In this document: piece by piece, positions 8,115-17,628 of the stretch | Layout of the letters: every line of letters begins with the position of its first letter | Position numbering within the stretch: the first letter of the stretch is position 1 | From: Nitrospirota bacterium | GTDB lineage: Bacteria; Nitrospirota; Thermodesulfovibrionia; Thermodesulfovibrionales; UBA6898 | Assembly (NCBI GenBank): GCA_016217675.1 | Contig: JACRHC010000049.1 | Coordinates: 1 to 40,742, forward strand | Direction: 5' to 3' | DNA length: 40,742 nt | Program-made: the position numbers and the translations under genes | Notes under the pieces: generated by a model | What the model was told of the DNA's origin: nothing | Databases searched by the model: none | What the model saw: only the letters and a program-made list of their open reading frames with translations

Positions 8115-8741
8115 TCAGAACTGCCATCTGCTGATCTTGCGGGTGTCGATGCCGCGGTATCTGCCCTGTTTCAGCAGGGCAAGGTAATTGTCGTAGGTGA
8201 CGACATCAGAGAATTCAGTGTAGCACGACCCGATCTCCCCGGCAGCATGCGCATCTGAGCCTCCTGTGAAAGGGAGGTTCAGTGCCTGTGCTGTATCAAT
8301 TGCCTTTTGGTTGAAGAAATGCATGTTACAGCCATTGTATCCCTCCAAAGCGCAAAGCCCGTCCAGGTTTCTGATCATGTCGCCGATACTGTTTGCTCTG
8401 CGAAAAGGATGTGACGGGATTACGATGCCGCCGTGTTCGTTTACTATTTTTATCAGGTCTGCAATCGGAGCATATTTGATCGACAGCCTGTCGGTGTTTA
8501 CCCCAAAGACAAGGCAATGGCCTTCAGCAGCAGAGAATTCAACACCCCTGAAGATCATGATCTGGCTGCCGTATTTCGAACGCAAGAGGTCAACGCCTTC
8601 AGAGGCCTCATAATAATAGTGCTCAGTGAAGGCTATGCCGTCTAATCCGCGTTTGATAGCCTGCAGAACCACATCCTCAGGGTCGGTCGGATTGTCTCCG
8701 CTGTTTATGGAATGGGCATGAAGATCGATCTTGCACGACAT
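8115..8741 (-). CDS. PHP-domain metal-dependent phosphoesterase
   Basis: 208 residues. PHP motifs are visible: IDLHAHSINSGD (HxH metal ligands), AFTEHYYY, VIPSHPFRRA and a final GSDAHAAGEIGSCYTEF. The domain binds metal ions and hydrolyses phosphoester bonds; stand-alone members act on nucleotides or small phosphates, and the substrate cannot be told here. The gene starts 3 bp after the end of rsmE and is the last gene of the nitroreductase-rsmE-PHP minus-strand unit. Confidence 0.85.
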   Translation of the reverse strand: MSCKIDLHAHSINSGDNPTDPEDVVLQAIKRGLDGIAFTEHYYYEASEGVDLLRSKYGSQIMIFRGVEFSAAEGHCLVFGVNTDRLSIKYAPIADLIKIVNEHGGIVIPSHPFRRANSIGDMIRNLDGLCALEGYNGCNMHFFNQKAIDTAQALNLPFTGGSDAHAAGEIGSCYTEFSDVVTYDNYLALLKQGRYRGIDTRKISRWQF

Positions 8742-8744
8742 ATC

Positions 8745-9452
8745 TTAGAATAACTTTGAAAGCAGGGCAGGCACAACTGTTTCGACACGCAGTGTTCTCT
8801 GCCCGAGGCTGACCGGTCTGAACCCGATAAATGCAAGCTTTTCGATCTCGTAGGGAATGAATCCTCCTTCAGGGCCAATAGCGAGAGTGGCTGGTTGGGT
8901 CAATCCCCGTGGGCATCTTTCTTCTGCTGCAGGATGGGCCACGAGGGCGAGGGTATCCTTGATCACAGCCGGCAGTTCGTCCTCAGCAAACGGTTTAAAC
9001 AGGGGCCTCAGATGAACTTCAGGCATGACCGTATCTTTTGCCTGTTCGAGCCCGAGGGTCAGGAATTCATCCATCTGCTCCCTCCCGAGCAGGGGGCTTT
9101 TCCAGAAGCTTTTTTCGACACGAAAGGAGTTTATAAGGAAGATCTTTTTCACACCCATGGATGACGCAGCAATAAGTACCCGCTTCAGCACCTTGGGACG
9201 GGGCAGGGCGAGGACGAGTGTGACCGGCAGCGGGGCAGGCGGTAGCTGGTCAAGGTGCAGTTCAAGAGTTATGGAGCCAGATGTCAGTGTGGTTACTCTT
9301 CCTTTCCCGAGTGGTCCGTTTAAAAGGCCCACAGAGAGCAGGTCGCCCACAGATGCCCTGTGGACTTCGGCTACGTGTTTGAATCTTCGGCCCTGCAGCT
9401 GGACGCAGTTCGCGCCGGTAAAATCCTCTTCAGAAAGAAGGAGGAGGTTCAT
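8745..9452 (-). CDS. rsmE: 16S rRNA (uracil-1498-N3)-methyltransferase RsmE
   Basis: 235 residues, the usual length. The SPOUT methyltransferase trefoil knot is evident at the C-terminus in LAIGPEGGFIPYEIE and SLGQRTLRVETVVPALL, which bind S-adenosylmethionine. The N-terminal PUA-like part includes RRFKHVAEVHRASVGD. The enzyme methylates U1498 of 16S rRNA in the small ribosomal subunit. It lies between a nitroreductase and a PHP gene with very short gaps. Family assignment is firm. Confidence 0.92.
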   Translation of the reverse strand: MNLLLLSEEDFTGANCVQLQGRRFKHVAEVHRASVGDLLSVGLLNGPLGKGRVTTLTSGSITLELHLDQLPPAPLPVTLVLALPRPKVLKRVLIAASSMGVKKIFLINSFRVEKSFWKSPLLGREQMDEFLTLGLEQAKDTVMPEVHLRPLFKPFAEDELPAVIKDTLALVAHPAAEERCPRGLTQPATLAIGPEGGFIPYEIEKLAFIGFRPVSLGQRTLRVETVVPALLSKLF

Positions 9453-9467
9453 GGCCAGGGGTAGACC

Positions 9468-10028
9468 CTATAGATTCCACTTCTCACGGGAAACAATCTC
9501 GCTGAGCGGTCTCCTGGCAGGGCCTCCGGTTTTTTCTTCGAAGGGATAGCCGAGCGGGAAGAGGCCCACGACCCTGATCTCAGGCGGGATGTCAAGAAGT
9601 TCCCTGAGCTTTGACTCGTCGAACACGCCGACAAAGACTGTACCAAGACCGAGTCCACGAGCCGCAAGCCAAAGATTTTGGCAGGCGATGCCAAGATCGG
9701 TCATGTAGTACGTCTGGTCCCACAATACCCCGGACTTTGCGGGATCTGCACAGGCAACGATTACAACCGGGGCTTCAGCAAGGGCCTTCTTTGCAGGATT
9801 GACCTTGTACCCCTTTGGTGCAAAGAATGACTCGACATAGGAGAGTTCGCTGATCTGCTCTTTAGTTGCCTGTTCCTTCACCAGGATGAAACGCCAGCAC
9901 TGCATATTGGCCCATGAGGGGGCCATTCTCGCTGCCTCAAATATCTGCTGCAGTTTGTCGTCCTCTACAGGTCTGTCCGAAAATTTCCTCACACTTCTTC
10001 TTGTCTGAATTGCCTCGAAAAGTTCCAT
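9468..10028 (-). CDS. Nitroreductase-family flavoprotein
   Basis: 186 residues beginning [20 protein letters not shown], the FMN-binding start of the nitroreductase fold. [16 protein letters not shown] and [14 protein letters not shown] complete the flavin site. Members use FMN and NAD(P)H to reduce nitro compounds, quinones or flavins; the substrate is unknown here. A strong AAGGAGG precedes the start. It is transcribed away from nifH, so the 380 bp gap holds two opposed promoters. Confidence 0.88.
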   Translation of the reverse strand: MELFEAIQTRRSVRKFSDRPVEDDKLQQIFEAARMAPSWANMQCWRFILVKEQATKEQISELSYVESFFAPKGYKVNPAKKALAEAPVVIVACADPAKSGVLWDQTYYMTDLGIACQNLWLAARGLGLGTVFVGVFDESKLRELLDIPPEIRVVGLFPLGYPFEEKTGGPARRPLSEIVSREKWNL

Positions 10029-10262
10029 AATACCTCCTTAAAATGGTTCCCGGTCTATATCTTGAGTTCTAAATGGCAAAAATAAATATGCAAAGCTCGG
10101 CGTTCACTCCCCGGGTTATCCTTGCCGACCATCCCTTTGACGGTGTCCTGCTCATGAAGAAACTATAGCATATCAGTCAGTTCCTCTAAAGCAGCCGGAG
10201 CCGGTATGGAGCACGGGAGTTTCATCGGCAGATTTGGTTGTAACGATCGCAGGTAACATTAT

Positions 10263-10278
10263 TGTTCGTTGGAAGACA
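10263..10278 (+). promoter_or_regulatory. NifA-type upstream activating sequence (nifH)
   Basis: TGT-N10-ACA (TGTTCGTTGGAAGACA), the classical NifA binding pattern. It ends 63 bp before the sigma-54 promoter at 10342, and the nifB site is spaced almost identically. It partly overlaps the perfect 14-bp palindrome AGACATTAATGTCT. The rest of the 10029-10262 gap shows nothing I can name beyond the ribosome site of the divergent nitroreductase gene. Confidence 0.7.
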
Positions 10279-10298
10279 TTAATGTCTCCAATAAAAAA

Positions 10299-10330
10299 CG
10301 TGCAGTCTCAAGAAACCGCGTAACTGCACG
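10299..10330. promoter_or_regulatory. Inverted repeat between UAS and nifH promoter
   Basis: CGTGCAGT at 10299-10306 and ACTGCACG at 10323-10330 are perfect 8-bp arms with a 16-bp loop, flanked by AAAA and TTTT. Located exactly between activator site and promoter, it could be an operator or a DNA-bending element. The binding protein is unknown. Confidence 0.5.
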
Positions 10331-10341
10331 GTTTTCACCGT

Positions 10342-10357
10342 TGGCATGTCTATTGCT
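10342..10357 (+). promoter_or_regulatory. Sigma-54 promoter of nifH
   Basis: TGGCATGTCTATTGCT agrees with the -24/-12 consensus and has GG-N10-GC spacing. The predicted start is near 10368, giving a leader of about 40 bp to the nifH ATG. Confidence 0.88.
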
Positions 10358-10364
10358 CATATAG

Positions 10365-11249
<885 letters not shown>

Positions 11250-11255
11250 GAAAGA

Positions 11256-11356
11256 AGCTATCAGCACTCAGCAATAAGCTGACAGCTTTCGGGTGAATAT
11301 ATACAGGCATTCTTGATTTTGCTGACGGCTGAAAGCTGACAGCTGATCGCTAATAC
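11256..11356. repeat. Heptamer-based repeat R2 between nifH and nifD
   Basis: Runs of the AGCTGACAG/CTGTCAGCT type face each other: AGCACTCAGC and AAGCTGACAGC on the left, GACGGCTGAAAGCTGACAGC and TGATCGCTAAT on the right, with an AT-rich middle. Related copies lie after nifX and inside nifEN. It could form a hairpin in the nifHDK messenger that favours NifH excess, which is inference. Confidence 0.65.
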
Positions 11357-11366
11357 GGAGGAAACA

Positions 11367-12797
11367 ATGAGCACCGCAATTAAAGATACTCAGAAGATGA
11401 TAGAGGAAGTCCTGGATGCATATCCGGACAAGTCGAAGAAGGACCGGGCAAAGCATCTTGCGGCGAACGATCCGTCTGGTCAGTGCAGCACCTGCCAGGT
11501 AAAGTCGAACGTCAAGTCCCGGCCAGGCGTTATGACGGTCAGGGGCTGCGCATACGCAGGGGCAAAGGGTGTTGTCTGGGGACCGGTAAAAGACCAGATC
11601 ACGGTCAGCCACGGCCCTATCGGCTGCGGTCAGTATAGCTGGTGGTCGCGCCGCAACTATTATAACGGCCAGACCGGCATCGATACCTTCGGCACCATGC
11701 ATATCACCACAGATTTTCAGGAGAAGAATATCGTGTACGGCGGCGACAAGGGTCTTGATGCAGCACTGCATGAGCTGAAGGAGCTCTTCCCGCTTGCCAA
11801 GGGCATCGGCATTCTTTCGGAATGTCCGGTCGGCCTGATCGGCGACGATATTGAGGCTGTGTCCAAGCGGGTGGCAAAGGAATTCAAATACCCGATCGTC
11901 CCTGTCCGCTGCGAAGGGTTTCGCGGTGTGAGCCAGTCCCTCGGTCATCATATTGCGAACGACACGATCAAGGATTATGTGTTAGGCAAAGGACAGCTTG
12001 ATACCTCGACTCCCTACGATGTTGCCCTGATCGGTGACTACAATATCGGCGGCGATGCCTGGGCTTCGCGCAAGATCCTCGAGGAGATGGGGCTTCGCGT
12101 CATCTCACAGTATACCGGTGATGCAACACTCAACGAGATCGCCATTGCGACCAAGGCAAAGCTGAACCTGATCCATTGTTACCGGTCGATGAACTATATA
12201 TGCCGGCATATGGAAGAGGAATACGGCATTCCCTGGATGGAGTTCAATTTCTTTGGACCTACAAAGACGTATGACAGTATCAGGAAGATAGCTGCCAAAT
12301 TTGACGAGAAGATCCAGAAGAATGCGGAAGACGTGATAGCAAAATACAAACCGATGATGGATGCAGTTGTGGAACAGTACAGGTCAAAGCTCGAAGGCAA
12401 GAAGGTGATGCTCTATGTCGGCGGCCTGCGTCCGCGCCACACCATCGGGGCCTATGAGGATCTCGGCATGGAAGTGGTTGCCTCGGGTTATGAGTTCGGC
12501 CACAACGATGATTATAAGCGCACGTACCCGGAGTTGAAAGAAGGCGCGGTGATCATGGATGACGCCACACTGTATGAGCTTGAGGAATTCACCCGCAGGC
12601 TGAAGCCCGACATGGTCGGCTCAGGCATCAAGGAGAAATACTCGTACCACAAACTCGGCGTGCCGTTCCGTCAGATGCACTCCTGGGATTACTCAGGGCC
12701 GTACCACGGGTTCGACGGGTTCCCGGTATTTGCGCGGGACATGGATATGACAGTCAACAGCCCCACATGGGACCTGATACGGAGAAAGAAAGCATAG
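11367..12797 (+). CDS. nifD: Nitrogenase molybdenum-iron protein alpha chain NifD
   Basis: 476 residues. NifD carries the FeMo-cofactor and half of the P-cluster. P-cluster cysteines appear in [17 protein letters not shown] and [12 protein letters not shown]. The cofactor pocket includes [15 protein letters not shown] (His195 equivalent), the cofactor cysteine in [11 protein letters not shown], and the [15 protein letters not shown] segment with the homocitrate-side histidine. Overall length and motifs indicate the Mo type, not VnfD or AnfD. It starts after GGAGG downstream of an R2 repeat and is followed by an R1 repeat before nifK. Confidence 0.96.
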   Translation: MSTAIKDTQKMIEEVLDAYPDKSKKDRAKHLAANDPSGQCSTCQVKSNVKSRPGVMTVRGCAYAGAKGVVWGPVKDQITVSHGPIGCGQYSWWSRRNYYNGQTGIDTFGTMHITTDFQEKNIVYGGDKGLDAALHELKELFPLAKGIGILSECPVGLIGDDIEAVSKRVAKEFKYPIVPVRCEGFRGVSQSLGHHIANDTIKDYVLGKGQLDTSTPYDVALIGDYNIGGDAWASRKILEEMGLRVISQYTGDATLNEIAIATKAKLNLIHCYRSMNYICRHMEEEYGIPWMEFNFFGPTKTYDSIRKIAAKFDEKIQKNAEDVIAKYKPMMDAVVEQYRSKLEGKKVMLYVGGLRPRHTIGAYEDLGMEVVASGYEFGHNDDYKRTYPELKEGAVIMDDATLYELEEFTRRLKPDMVGSGIKEKYSYHKLGVPFRQMHSWDYSGPYHGFDGFPVFARDMDMTVNSPTWDLIRRKKA

Positions 12798-12802
12798 CAA
12801 AG

Positions 12803-12887
12803 CCCCTCACCCAGCCCTCTCCCTCACTTATGGGGCGAGGGACCATATAACCCCCTCCCTTGAGGGGAGGGGACAAAGGGGAGGGTG
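12803..12887. repeat. Palindromic repeat R1 between nifD and nifK
   Basis: CCCCTCACCCAGCCCTCTCC, then an inner hairpin CCCTCCCTTGAGGGGAGGG, then GGGGAGGGTG. It fills almost the entire nifD-nifK gap and ends just before the nifK ribosome site. Confidence 0.75.
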
Positions 12888-12905
12888 TAATTTAAGGAGG
12901 AAAAA

Positions 12906-14414
12906 ATGATCAAGATAAAAGACCATAACGAATTATTCAATCAACCGGATTATCAGGCCCAGTTCGAGCGCAAGAAAGAGTTCGAGCGGCCCTGGCCAGC
13001 AGAAAAGGTCAAGGAGATCTCTGACTGGACCAAGACCGAGGCGTACAAGGAACTTAACTTCAAGCGGGAGAACATCAAGATTAACCCTGCAAAGGCATGT
13101 CAGCCTCTTGGCGCAGTCTTCTGCGCCTCAGGCTTTGACGGCTCCATGCCCTTTGTGCAGGGCGCGCAGGGCTGCGTTGCGTATTTCAGGAGTCATCTGA
13201 GCAGGCACTTTAAGGAGCCTTTTGCCGCGATCTCGACCTCCATGACCGAGGATGCAGCCGTATTCGGTGGCCTGAACAACATGATCGAAGGTATGGAGAA
13301 CACCTATACCCTGTACAAGCCAAAAATGATCGCAGTCTCAACCACCTGTATGGCTGAGGTGATCGGAGATGACCTGAACGCGTACATCAAGACAGCGCGC
13401 GAAAAGGGCGCGATCCCCGAGGATCTGCCGGTGCCCTTTGCGCACACACCGAGCTTTGTCGGGTCACATATTGTCGGTTACGACAATATGCTGCGGGGCA
13501 TCCTGAAGGCACTATCTGAAGGAAAACGCGGTGAGCCCAACGGGAAGGTCAATATTATTCCTGGATTTGATACCTATACAGGCAACTACCATGAGATCAA
13601 GCGGCTCATGACATTGATGGGTATAGAATTCACTCTCCTTGCTGATGTGAGTGATACCTTTGACTCACCGAATACCGGTGAATACAAGCTCTATCCCGGA
13701 GGCACTCCGCTCCCTGATGCAATGGATGCGGTGAACGCAATCGGAACAATTGCGCTTCAAAAGTATTCGACCGTAAAGACCATGGATTTTATTCAGAAAG
13801 AATGGGGCCAGAAGGCACTGACCCTTTCACCGATCGGCATCAAGAACACGGATGCCTTCTTTGCGGAACTGAGCAAACTCACCGGCAAGCCGGTACCTGC
13901 TGCGATCGAAGAAGAGCGCGGAAGGGTCGTAGATGCCATGGTGGACTCGCACCCCTATGTGCATGGAAAACGTTTTGCCCTGGTCGGCGATCCTGACCAG
14001 CTGCTTGGGATGATGAGCCTCATCATGGAGATGGGAGGCGAGCCGGTGCATATCGTCTGCACCAACGGTGACAAGCATTTCGAGGCAGAGGCAAACGAGC
14101 TGCTTGCATCAAGCCCCTTTGGCGTAAACGGCAAGGTATACGCAGGCAAGGATATGTGGCATTTGCGGTCGCTCCTGTTCACTGAGCCGGTGGATATTCT
14201 GATCGGCAACTCGTACGCGAAGTTTCTTACTCGCGACACCGGGACACCACTCATTCGGATCGGGTTCCCGCTCTTTGACCGCCACCATCTGCACCGGTAT
14301 CCGATCATCGGGTATCAGGGAGCTCTCAACCTGATAACTATGCTGGTAAACACCATATTGGACGAGCTGGACAGAAGCACGATAGATACAACGAGCTTTG
14401 ATGTGATTCGGTGA
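12906..14414 (+). CDS. nifK: Nitrogenase molybdenum-iron protein beta chain NifK
   Basis: 502 residues. NifK pairs with NifD and supplies the other P-cluster ligands: Cys in KACQPLGAVF, GAQGCVAYFRSH and STTCMAEVIGDD, with the serine-containing TPSFVGSH loop near the cluster. The N-terminal extension before the core (about 60 residues) is of the usual kind for group I/II NifK proteins. It starts after a strong AAGGAGG. The C-terminal NTILDELDRSTIDTTSFDVIR is typical. An R1 repeat follows. Confidence 0.96.
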   Translation: MIKIKDHNELFNQPDYQAQFERKKEFERPWPAEKVKEISDWTKTEAYKELNFKRENIKINPAKACQPLGAVFCASGFDGSMPFVQGAQGCVAYFRSHLSRHFKEPFAAISTSMTEDAAVFGGLNNMIEGMENTYTLYKPKMIAVSTTCMAEVIGDDLNAYIKTAREKGAIPEDLPVPFAHTPSFVGSHIVGYDNMLRGILKALSEGKRGEPNGKVNIIPGFDTYTGNYHEIKRLMTLMGIEFTLLADVSDTFDSPNTGEYKLYPGGTPLPDAMDAVNAIGTIALQKYSTVKTMDFIQKEWGQKALTLSPIGIKNTDAFFAELSKLTGKPVPAAIEEERGRVVDAMVDSHPYVHGKRFALVGDPDQLLGMMSLIMEMGGEPVHIVCTNGDKHFEAEANELLASSPFGVNGKVYAGKDMWHLRSLLFTEPVDILIGNSYAKFLTRDTGTPLIRIGFPLFDRHHLHRYPIIGYQGALNLITMLVNTILDELDRSTIDTTSFDVIR

Positions 14415-14438
14415 GAAAGGCACTGACGAATCAAAGAA

Positions 14439-14543
14439 AACCTCCCCCTGCCCCTCCTTGGTAAGGAGGGGAGATTCAACGTAATACTTCCTCCCCTGCT
14501 TGGGGCACCTGCTGTTGGTTACCAAGGGGAGGTCAGGTGGGGT
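14439..14543. repeat. Palindromic repeat R1 between nifK and nifEN
   Basis: AACCTCCCCCTGCCCC on the left and AGGTCAGGTGGGGTT on the right form the outer arms, with an inner hairpin CCCCTCCTTGGTAAGGAGGGG. It occupies the whole gap. Confidence 0.75.
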
Positions 14544-14563
14544 TAAGACAAAGGGACAATACC

Positions 14564-17233
14564 ATGATAACTAACATAGACAAATTGACAGAGCATGGGT
14601 GCAGCACAGAGAAGAGCGACAAGGTCTGCCGCTCGCGGGGCGGCGAATCGTGCGCTTTTGACGGTGCAATGATCGTTCTTCAGCCTATCGCGGACACGGC
14701 CCATATTGTCCACGGCCCTATCGCCTGTTGCGGAAATTCCTGGGAAGGCAGGGGTACCCGTTCTTCGCATGGGACACTCCACAGGATGGGGTTTACTACA
14801 GACATGAGCGAGCTGGACATTGTGTACGGTGCAGAGAAGAAACTCGGCGCTGCGATCCGGGAAACCTATGAAAAGGTGAGGCCGAAGGCAATATTTGTCT
14901 ATGCCACCTGTGTGTCAGGACTGATCGGCGAGGATATTGCATCAGTCTGCAAAAAGGCTGAGGAAGAGCTCGGCATCCGGGTAATACCGGTCAGTGCGCC
15001 AGGATTTGTCGGCCCCAAAAACCTCGGCAACCGCATTGCAGGTGAAGTGCTGCTTGAGCATGTTATCGGAACAGGAACTGCGCCGGAAGAAATTATTACT
15101 TTCCCTCACCCCTGCCCTCTCCCTCTGGGAGAGGGGGATAGCGGGGTAGACATCAACCTGATCGGGGAGTATAACATTGCCGGAGACCTCTATCTGATCG
15201 AGCCTGTTCTGAAGCGGGCAGGGATCAATATAGTGTCCCGCATGACCGGGAATGCGACCTTTGACGAGATCACCCGGGCTCATCAGGCAAAACTGAATGT
15301 AGTTGTATGCAGCAGGGCGCTGATCAATATCGCCAAAGGCATGGAGCAGAAATACGGCATCCCCTATGTCGAGGTCTCGTTCTTCGGCAAAACCGAGATG
15401 GCAAAGGCGTTAAGGGCGATCAGCGATCAGCTGTCAGCTGTCAGCCACGGACTGCAGGACAGGATTGAAGAGGTGATAGCGGTTGAGGAGCAGAAGCTGT
15501 ATGACAGGCTCAGACCATACGAACACCTCAGTGGGAAGAAGGCAGTACTCTATACCGGCGGGGTGAAGAGCTGGTCATTTATATCAGCACTGATGGACCT
15601 CGGCATAGAGATCGTTGCGGTCGGAACAAAGAAGAGCACGGCTGAGGACGAAGAGAAGATGAAGGAGATCCTCGGCAATGATGCCCTGCTTGTTGAAGAC
15701 GTGACGCCAAAGAACCTGAAAAAACTTCTTAAAGAGCGCAACGCAGACATCCTTGTGGCAGGAGGAAGAAACCAGTATCTTGCGATCAAGGAAGGATACC
15801 CCTTTATCGACGTCAACCAGGAGCGGCATGTTGCGTATGCAGGATATGACGGTCTGGTCAACATTGCAGAGCAGATCAGCAACAGCATCAGGTTCTATGA
15901 AAAAGAGGCAAGGGGCGATAGGCTATTGGCAATAGATAAATATCACAGTTCTACTCCTCTCGCCCATAGCCCATTGCCTATAGCCCCGAATATACTCATC
16001 AATCCGCTGAAGCATTCAGCTTCGATCGGTGCTGCCATGGCATTACAGGGCATTCATAATGCCCTGCCTGTCTTGCACGGAGCACAGGGCTGCACCTTCC
16101 TCGGAAAGGTGCTTTTGACAAAGCATTTCAGGGAGCCGATAGCCCTTGCAGGGACCAAACTCTTTGCAGAGGATGTGGTCATGGGCAGTGATGACGCACT
16201 TCTCAAGACGGTCAGGGGATTTATCGGGAAAAACAGTCCTGATCTGATCGGTGTTCTGACATCAGGGCTGACAGAGGTGAAGGGCGACGACATCAATGCT
16301 GTGGTAAGGTCGTTAAGAGTTGAGGGTCTGTCGCCAGCCATCCTGCATATACCGACACCGGACTATGAGGGCGGACTTGAGACAGGTTATGCAAAAGCTG
16401 TTGAAGCCCTGACAGGCATTGCTTCTTCTGTCCATTGCCAGTCAGGCATAAAAGGGCAGGTAACAATTCTTGCCGGGCCTCACCTGACCCCTGCCGATTT
16501 TCTTGAACTGCGGGAGATCGTCGAGGCCTTCGGCCTGAAACCGATTATTCTTCCGGACCTCTCCTGTCTTGACGGAAGCAGGCAGGGCATATCACCGCTT
16601 GCATCAGGGGGGACCGGGATACAGGAGATCGCGGCCATGGGATGTTCTGCGTTTACCCTGGCGATCGGCAGAAGTCTGGGGCCTGCTGCTCAAACACTGA
16701 AAGAACGGTTCGACATCGAGTACCGGATATTCGACAGCATTGCAGGCCTGAAAGATACAGACCGCTTCATGGAGACGCTCAGCATGCTCGGAGGAAAATC
16801 TGTTCCGGCGCGCTATGAGAGGCAGCGGCGGGTCCTTGTCGACAGCATGAGGGACGCTCATGCCTTCTTTGGCAGGAAAAAGATATGCATTGCCCTTGAG
16901 CCTGACCATGCGCTGCAGACCTCCCGCTGGGTGGCCGAGATGGCGGCTGAGATACCGCTTGCAGTGGTGCCCCAGTCCTCAGCTGCTGCTGAACTGATCC
17001 GGGCGGACAGTATTGTGGTCGGAGACCTTTCCGCCATCGAAGGGGAGCTCGATCTGATTATATCGAACTCCCATGCCGCAGATGCGGCGGAGAAGATTGG
17101 ATCGCCCTTGCTCCAGACGGGTTTCCCTGTATACAAGGTCTTTGGCAATACCAACAGAGTAACCATAGGATATCGGGGGACGCAGTCCCTCATTCACGAA
17201 GCAGCCACACTATTTGCAAAGGAGGTACACTGA
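14564..17233 (+). CDS. nifEN: Fused NifE-NifN nitrogenase cofactor scaffold protein
   Basis: 889 residues from the ATG at 14564 (AAAGGGA upstream; a GTG at 14537 lies within the R1 repeat and is less likely). NifEN is the scaffold on which the NifB product is matured into FeMo-cofactor. The NifE half (about 1-448) has GGESCAFDGA, GPIACCGNSWEGRG, YATCVSGLIGEDI, LIGEYNIAGDL and LYTGGVKSWS. The NifN half (about 476-889) starts NPLKHSASIGAAMALQG, with LHGAQGCTF and LTSGLTEVKGDDI. Fused nifEN genes are known, for example in Geobacter. Three dispersed repeats lie in frame: residues about 180-194, 285-296 and 450-475, the last being the linker between halves. The stop overlaps nifX. Confidence 0.93.
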   Translation: MITNIDKLTEHGCSTEKSDKVCRSRGGESCAFDGAMIVLQPIADTAHIVHGPIACCGNSWEGRGTRSSHGTLHRMGFTTDMSELDIVYGAEKKLGAAIRETYEKVRPKAIFVYATCVSGLIGEDIASVCKKAEEELGIRVIPVSAPGFVGPKNLGNRIAGEVLLEHVIGTGTAPEEIITFPHPCPLPLGEGDSGVDINLIGEYNIAGDLYLIEPVLKRAGINIVSRMTGNATFDEITRAHQAKLNVVVCSRALINIAKGMEQKYGIPYVEVSFFGKTEMAKALRAISDQLSAVSHGLQDRIEEVIAVEEQKLYDRLRPYEHLSGKKAVLYTGGVKSWSFISALMDLGIEIVAVGTKKSTAEDEEKMKEILGNDALLVEDVTPKNLKKLLKERNADILVAGGRNQYLAIKEGYPFIDVNQERHVAYAGYDGLVNIAEQISNSIRFYEKEARGDRLLAIDKYHSSTPLAHSPLPIAPNILINPLKHSASIGAAMALQGIHNALPVLHGAQGCTFLGKVLLTKHFREPIALAGTKLFAEDVVMGSDDALLKTVRGFIGKNSPDLIGVLTSGLTEVKGDDINAVVRSLRVEGLSPAILHIPTPDYEGGLETGYAKAVEALTGIASSVHCQSGIKGQVTILAGPHLTPADFLELREIVEAFGLKPIILPDLSCLDGSRQGISPLASGGTGIQEIAAMGCSAFTLAIGRSLGPAAQTLKERFDIEYRIFDSIAGLKDTDRFMETLSMLGGKSVPARYERQRRVLVDSMRDAHAFFGRKKICIALEPDHALQTSRWVAEMAAEIPLAVVPQSSAAAELIRADSIVVGDLSAIEGELDLIISNSHAADAAEKIGSPLLQTGFPVYKVFGNTNRVTIGYRGTQSLIHEAATLFAKEVH
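15103..15146. repeat. R1 repeat inside the NifE half of nifEN
   Basis: CCCTCACCCCTGCCCTCTCC followed by CTGGGAGAGGGGGATAGCG: one C-rich arm and one G-rich arm as in the intergenic copies. It encodes PHPCPLPLGEGDSG in a loop between EEIIT and VDINLIGEYN that is variable in length among NifE proteins. Confidence 0.75.
15418..15453. repeat. R2 heptamer repeat inside the NifE half of nifEN
   Basis: Tandem CAGCTGT units (GATCAGCTGTCAGCTGTCAG) encode ISDQLSAVSHG between KALRA and LQDRIEEV. The unit is the same as in the copies at 11256 and 17624. Confidence 0.7.
15912..15987. repeat. Inverted heptamer repeat R3 forming the NifE-NifN linker
   Basis: GGGGCGATAGGCTATTGGC on the left and its near complement GCCTATAGCCCC preceded by CCCATAGCCCATT on the right, made of heptamers of the NATAGGC type, with about 25 bp between. 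The 76 bp are translated as the hydrophilic linker between the last NifE helix and the first NifN strand. Confidence 0.75.
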
Positions 17234-17628
17234 TGAAAGTTGCATTTGCTACAACAGACGGGATAAGCGTCAACGAGCATTTCGGAAGGGCTGGCATGTT
17301 CGTCATCTATGAGCTGAATAGCAGCGGACATTCACTGCTTGAGGTCCGGAGGTTTTCTGAAGGCAGAGACACGGCAGTTGAAGAGACAAAGGGCATGGGC
17401 AAGATCCATGACGAGCGGGTCGAAAACAAGGTGGACCGGATATCAGACTGCAGGATTATCTATCTGACCGAGATCGGCGGACCTTCTGCAGCGCGTCTTG
17501 CCCGGAAGGGCATCATGCCGGTGAAGGTGAAGGAGCCGGTCAGTATCGAAGAGTCTGTGCAGAAACTTTCCGAGACCTTAAAAAATTCACCACCGCCGTG
17601 GCTGAAAAAGGCAATGAACAGCGATTAG
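17233..17628 (+). CDS. nifX: NifX-type FeMo-cofactor carrier protein
   Basis: 131 residues with the dinitrogenase iron-molybdenum cofactor-binding fold: MKVAFATTDGISVNEHFGRA at the start and LTEIGGPSAARLARKGIMPV further on. NifX holds NifB-cofactor or a VK-cluster intermediate during transfer to NifEN. The TGATG overlap with nifEN and an AAAGGAGG site indicate coupled translation. The final residues NSD and the stop codon are encoded by the edge of an R2 repeat (17624 onward), so the C-terminus may have been trimmed or remodelled. It could equally be called NafY/NifX family. Confidence 0.88.
   Translation: MKVAFATTDGISVNEHFGRAGMFVIYELNSSGHSLLEVRRFSEGRDTAVEETKGMGKIHDERVENKVDRISDCRIIYLTEIGGPSAARLARKGIMPVKVKEPVSIEESVQKLSETLKNSPPPWLKKAMNSD

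Noticed and set aside
11268..11951. A 227-codon minus-strand frame opposite the start of nifD
   Set aside because: It runs through the R2 repeat and against the strongly conserved NifD sequence, and has no recognisable domain.
14564..17233. Treating nifEN as a sequencing or assembly error joining two genes
   Set aside because: The frame is open throughout, the linker is codon-consistent, nifX overlaps its stop normally, and fused NifEN proteins are known elsewhere.
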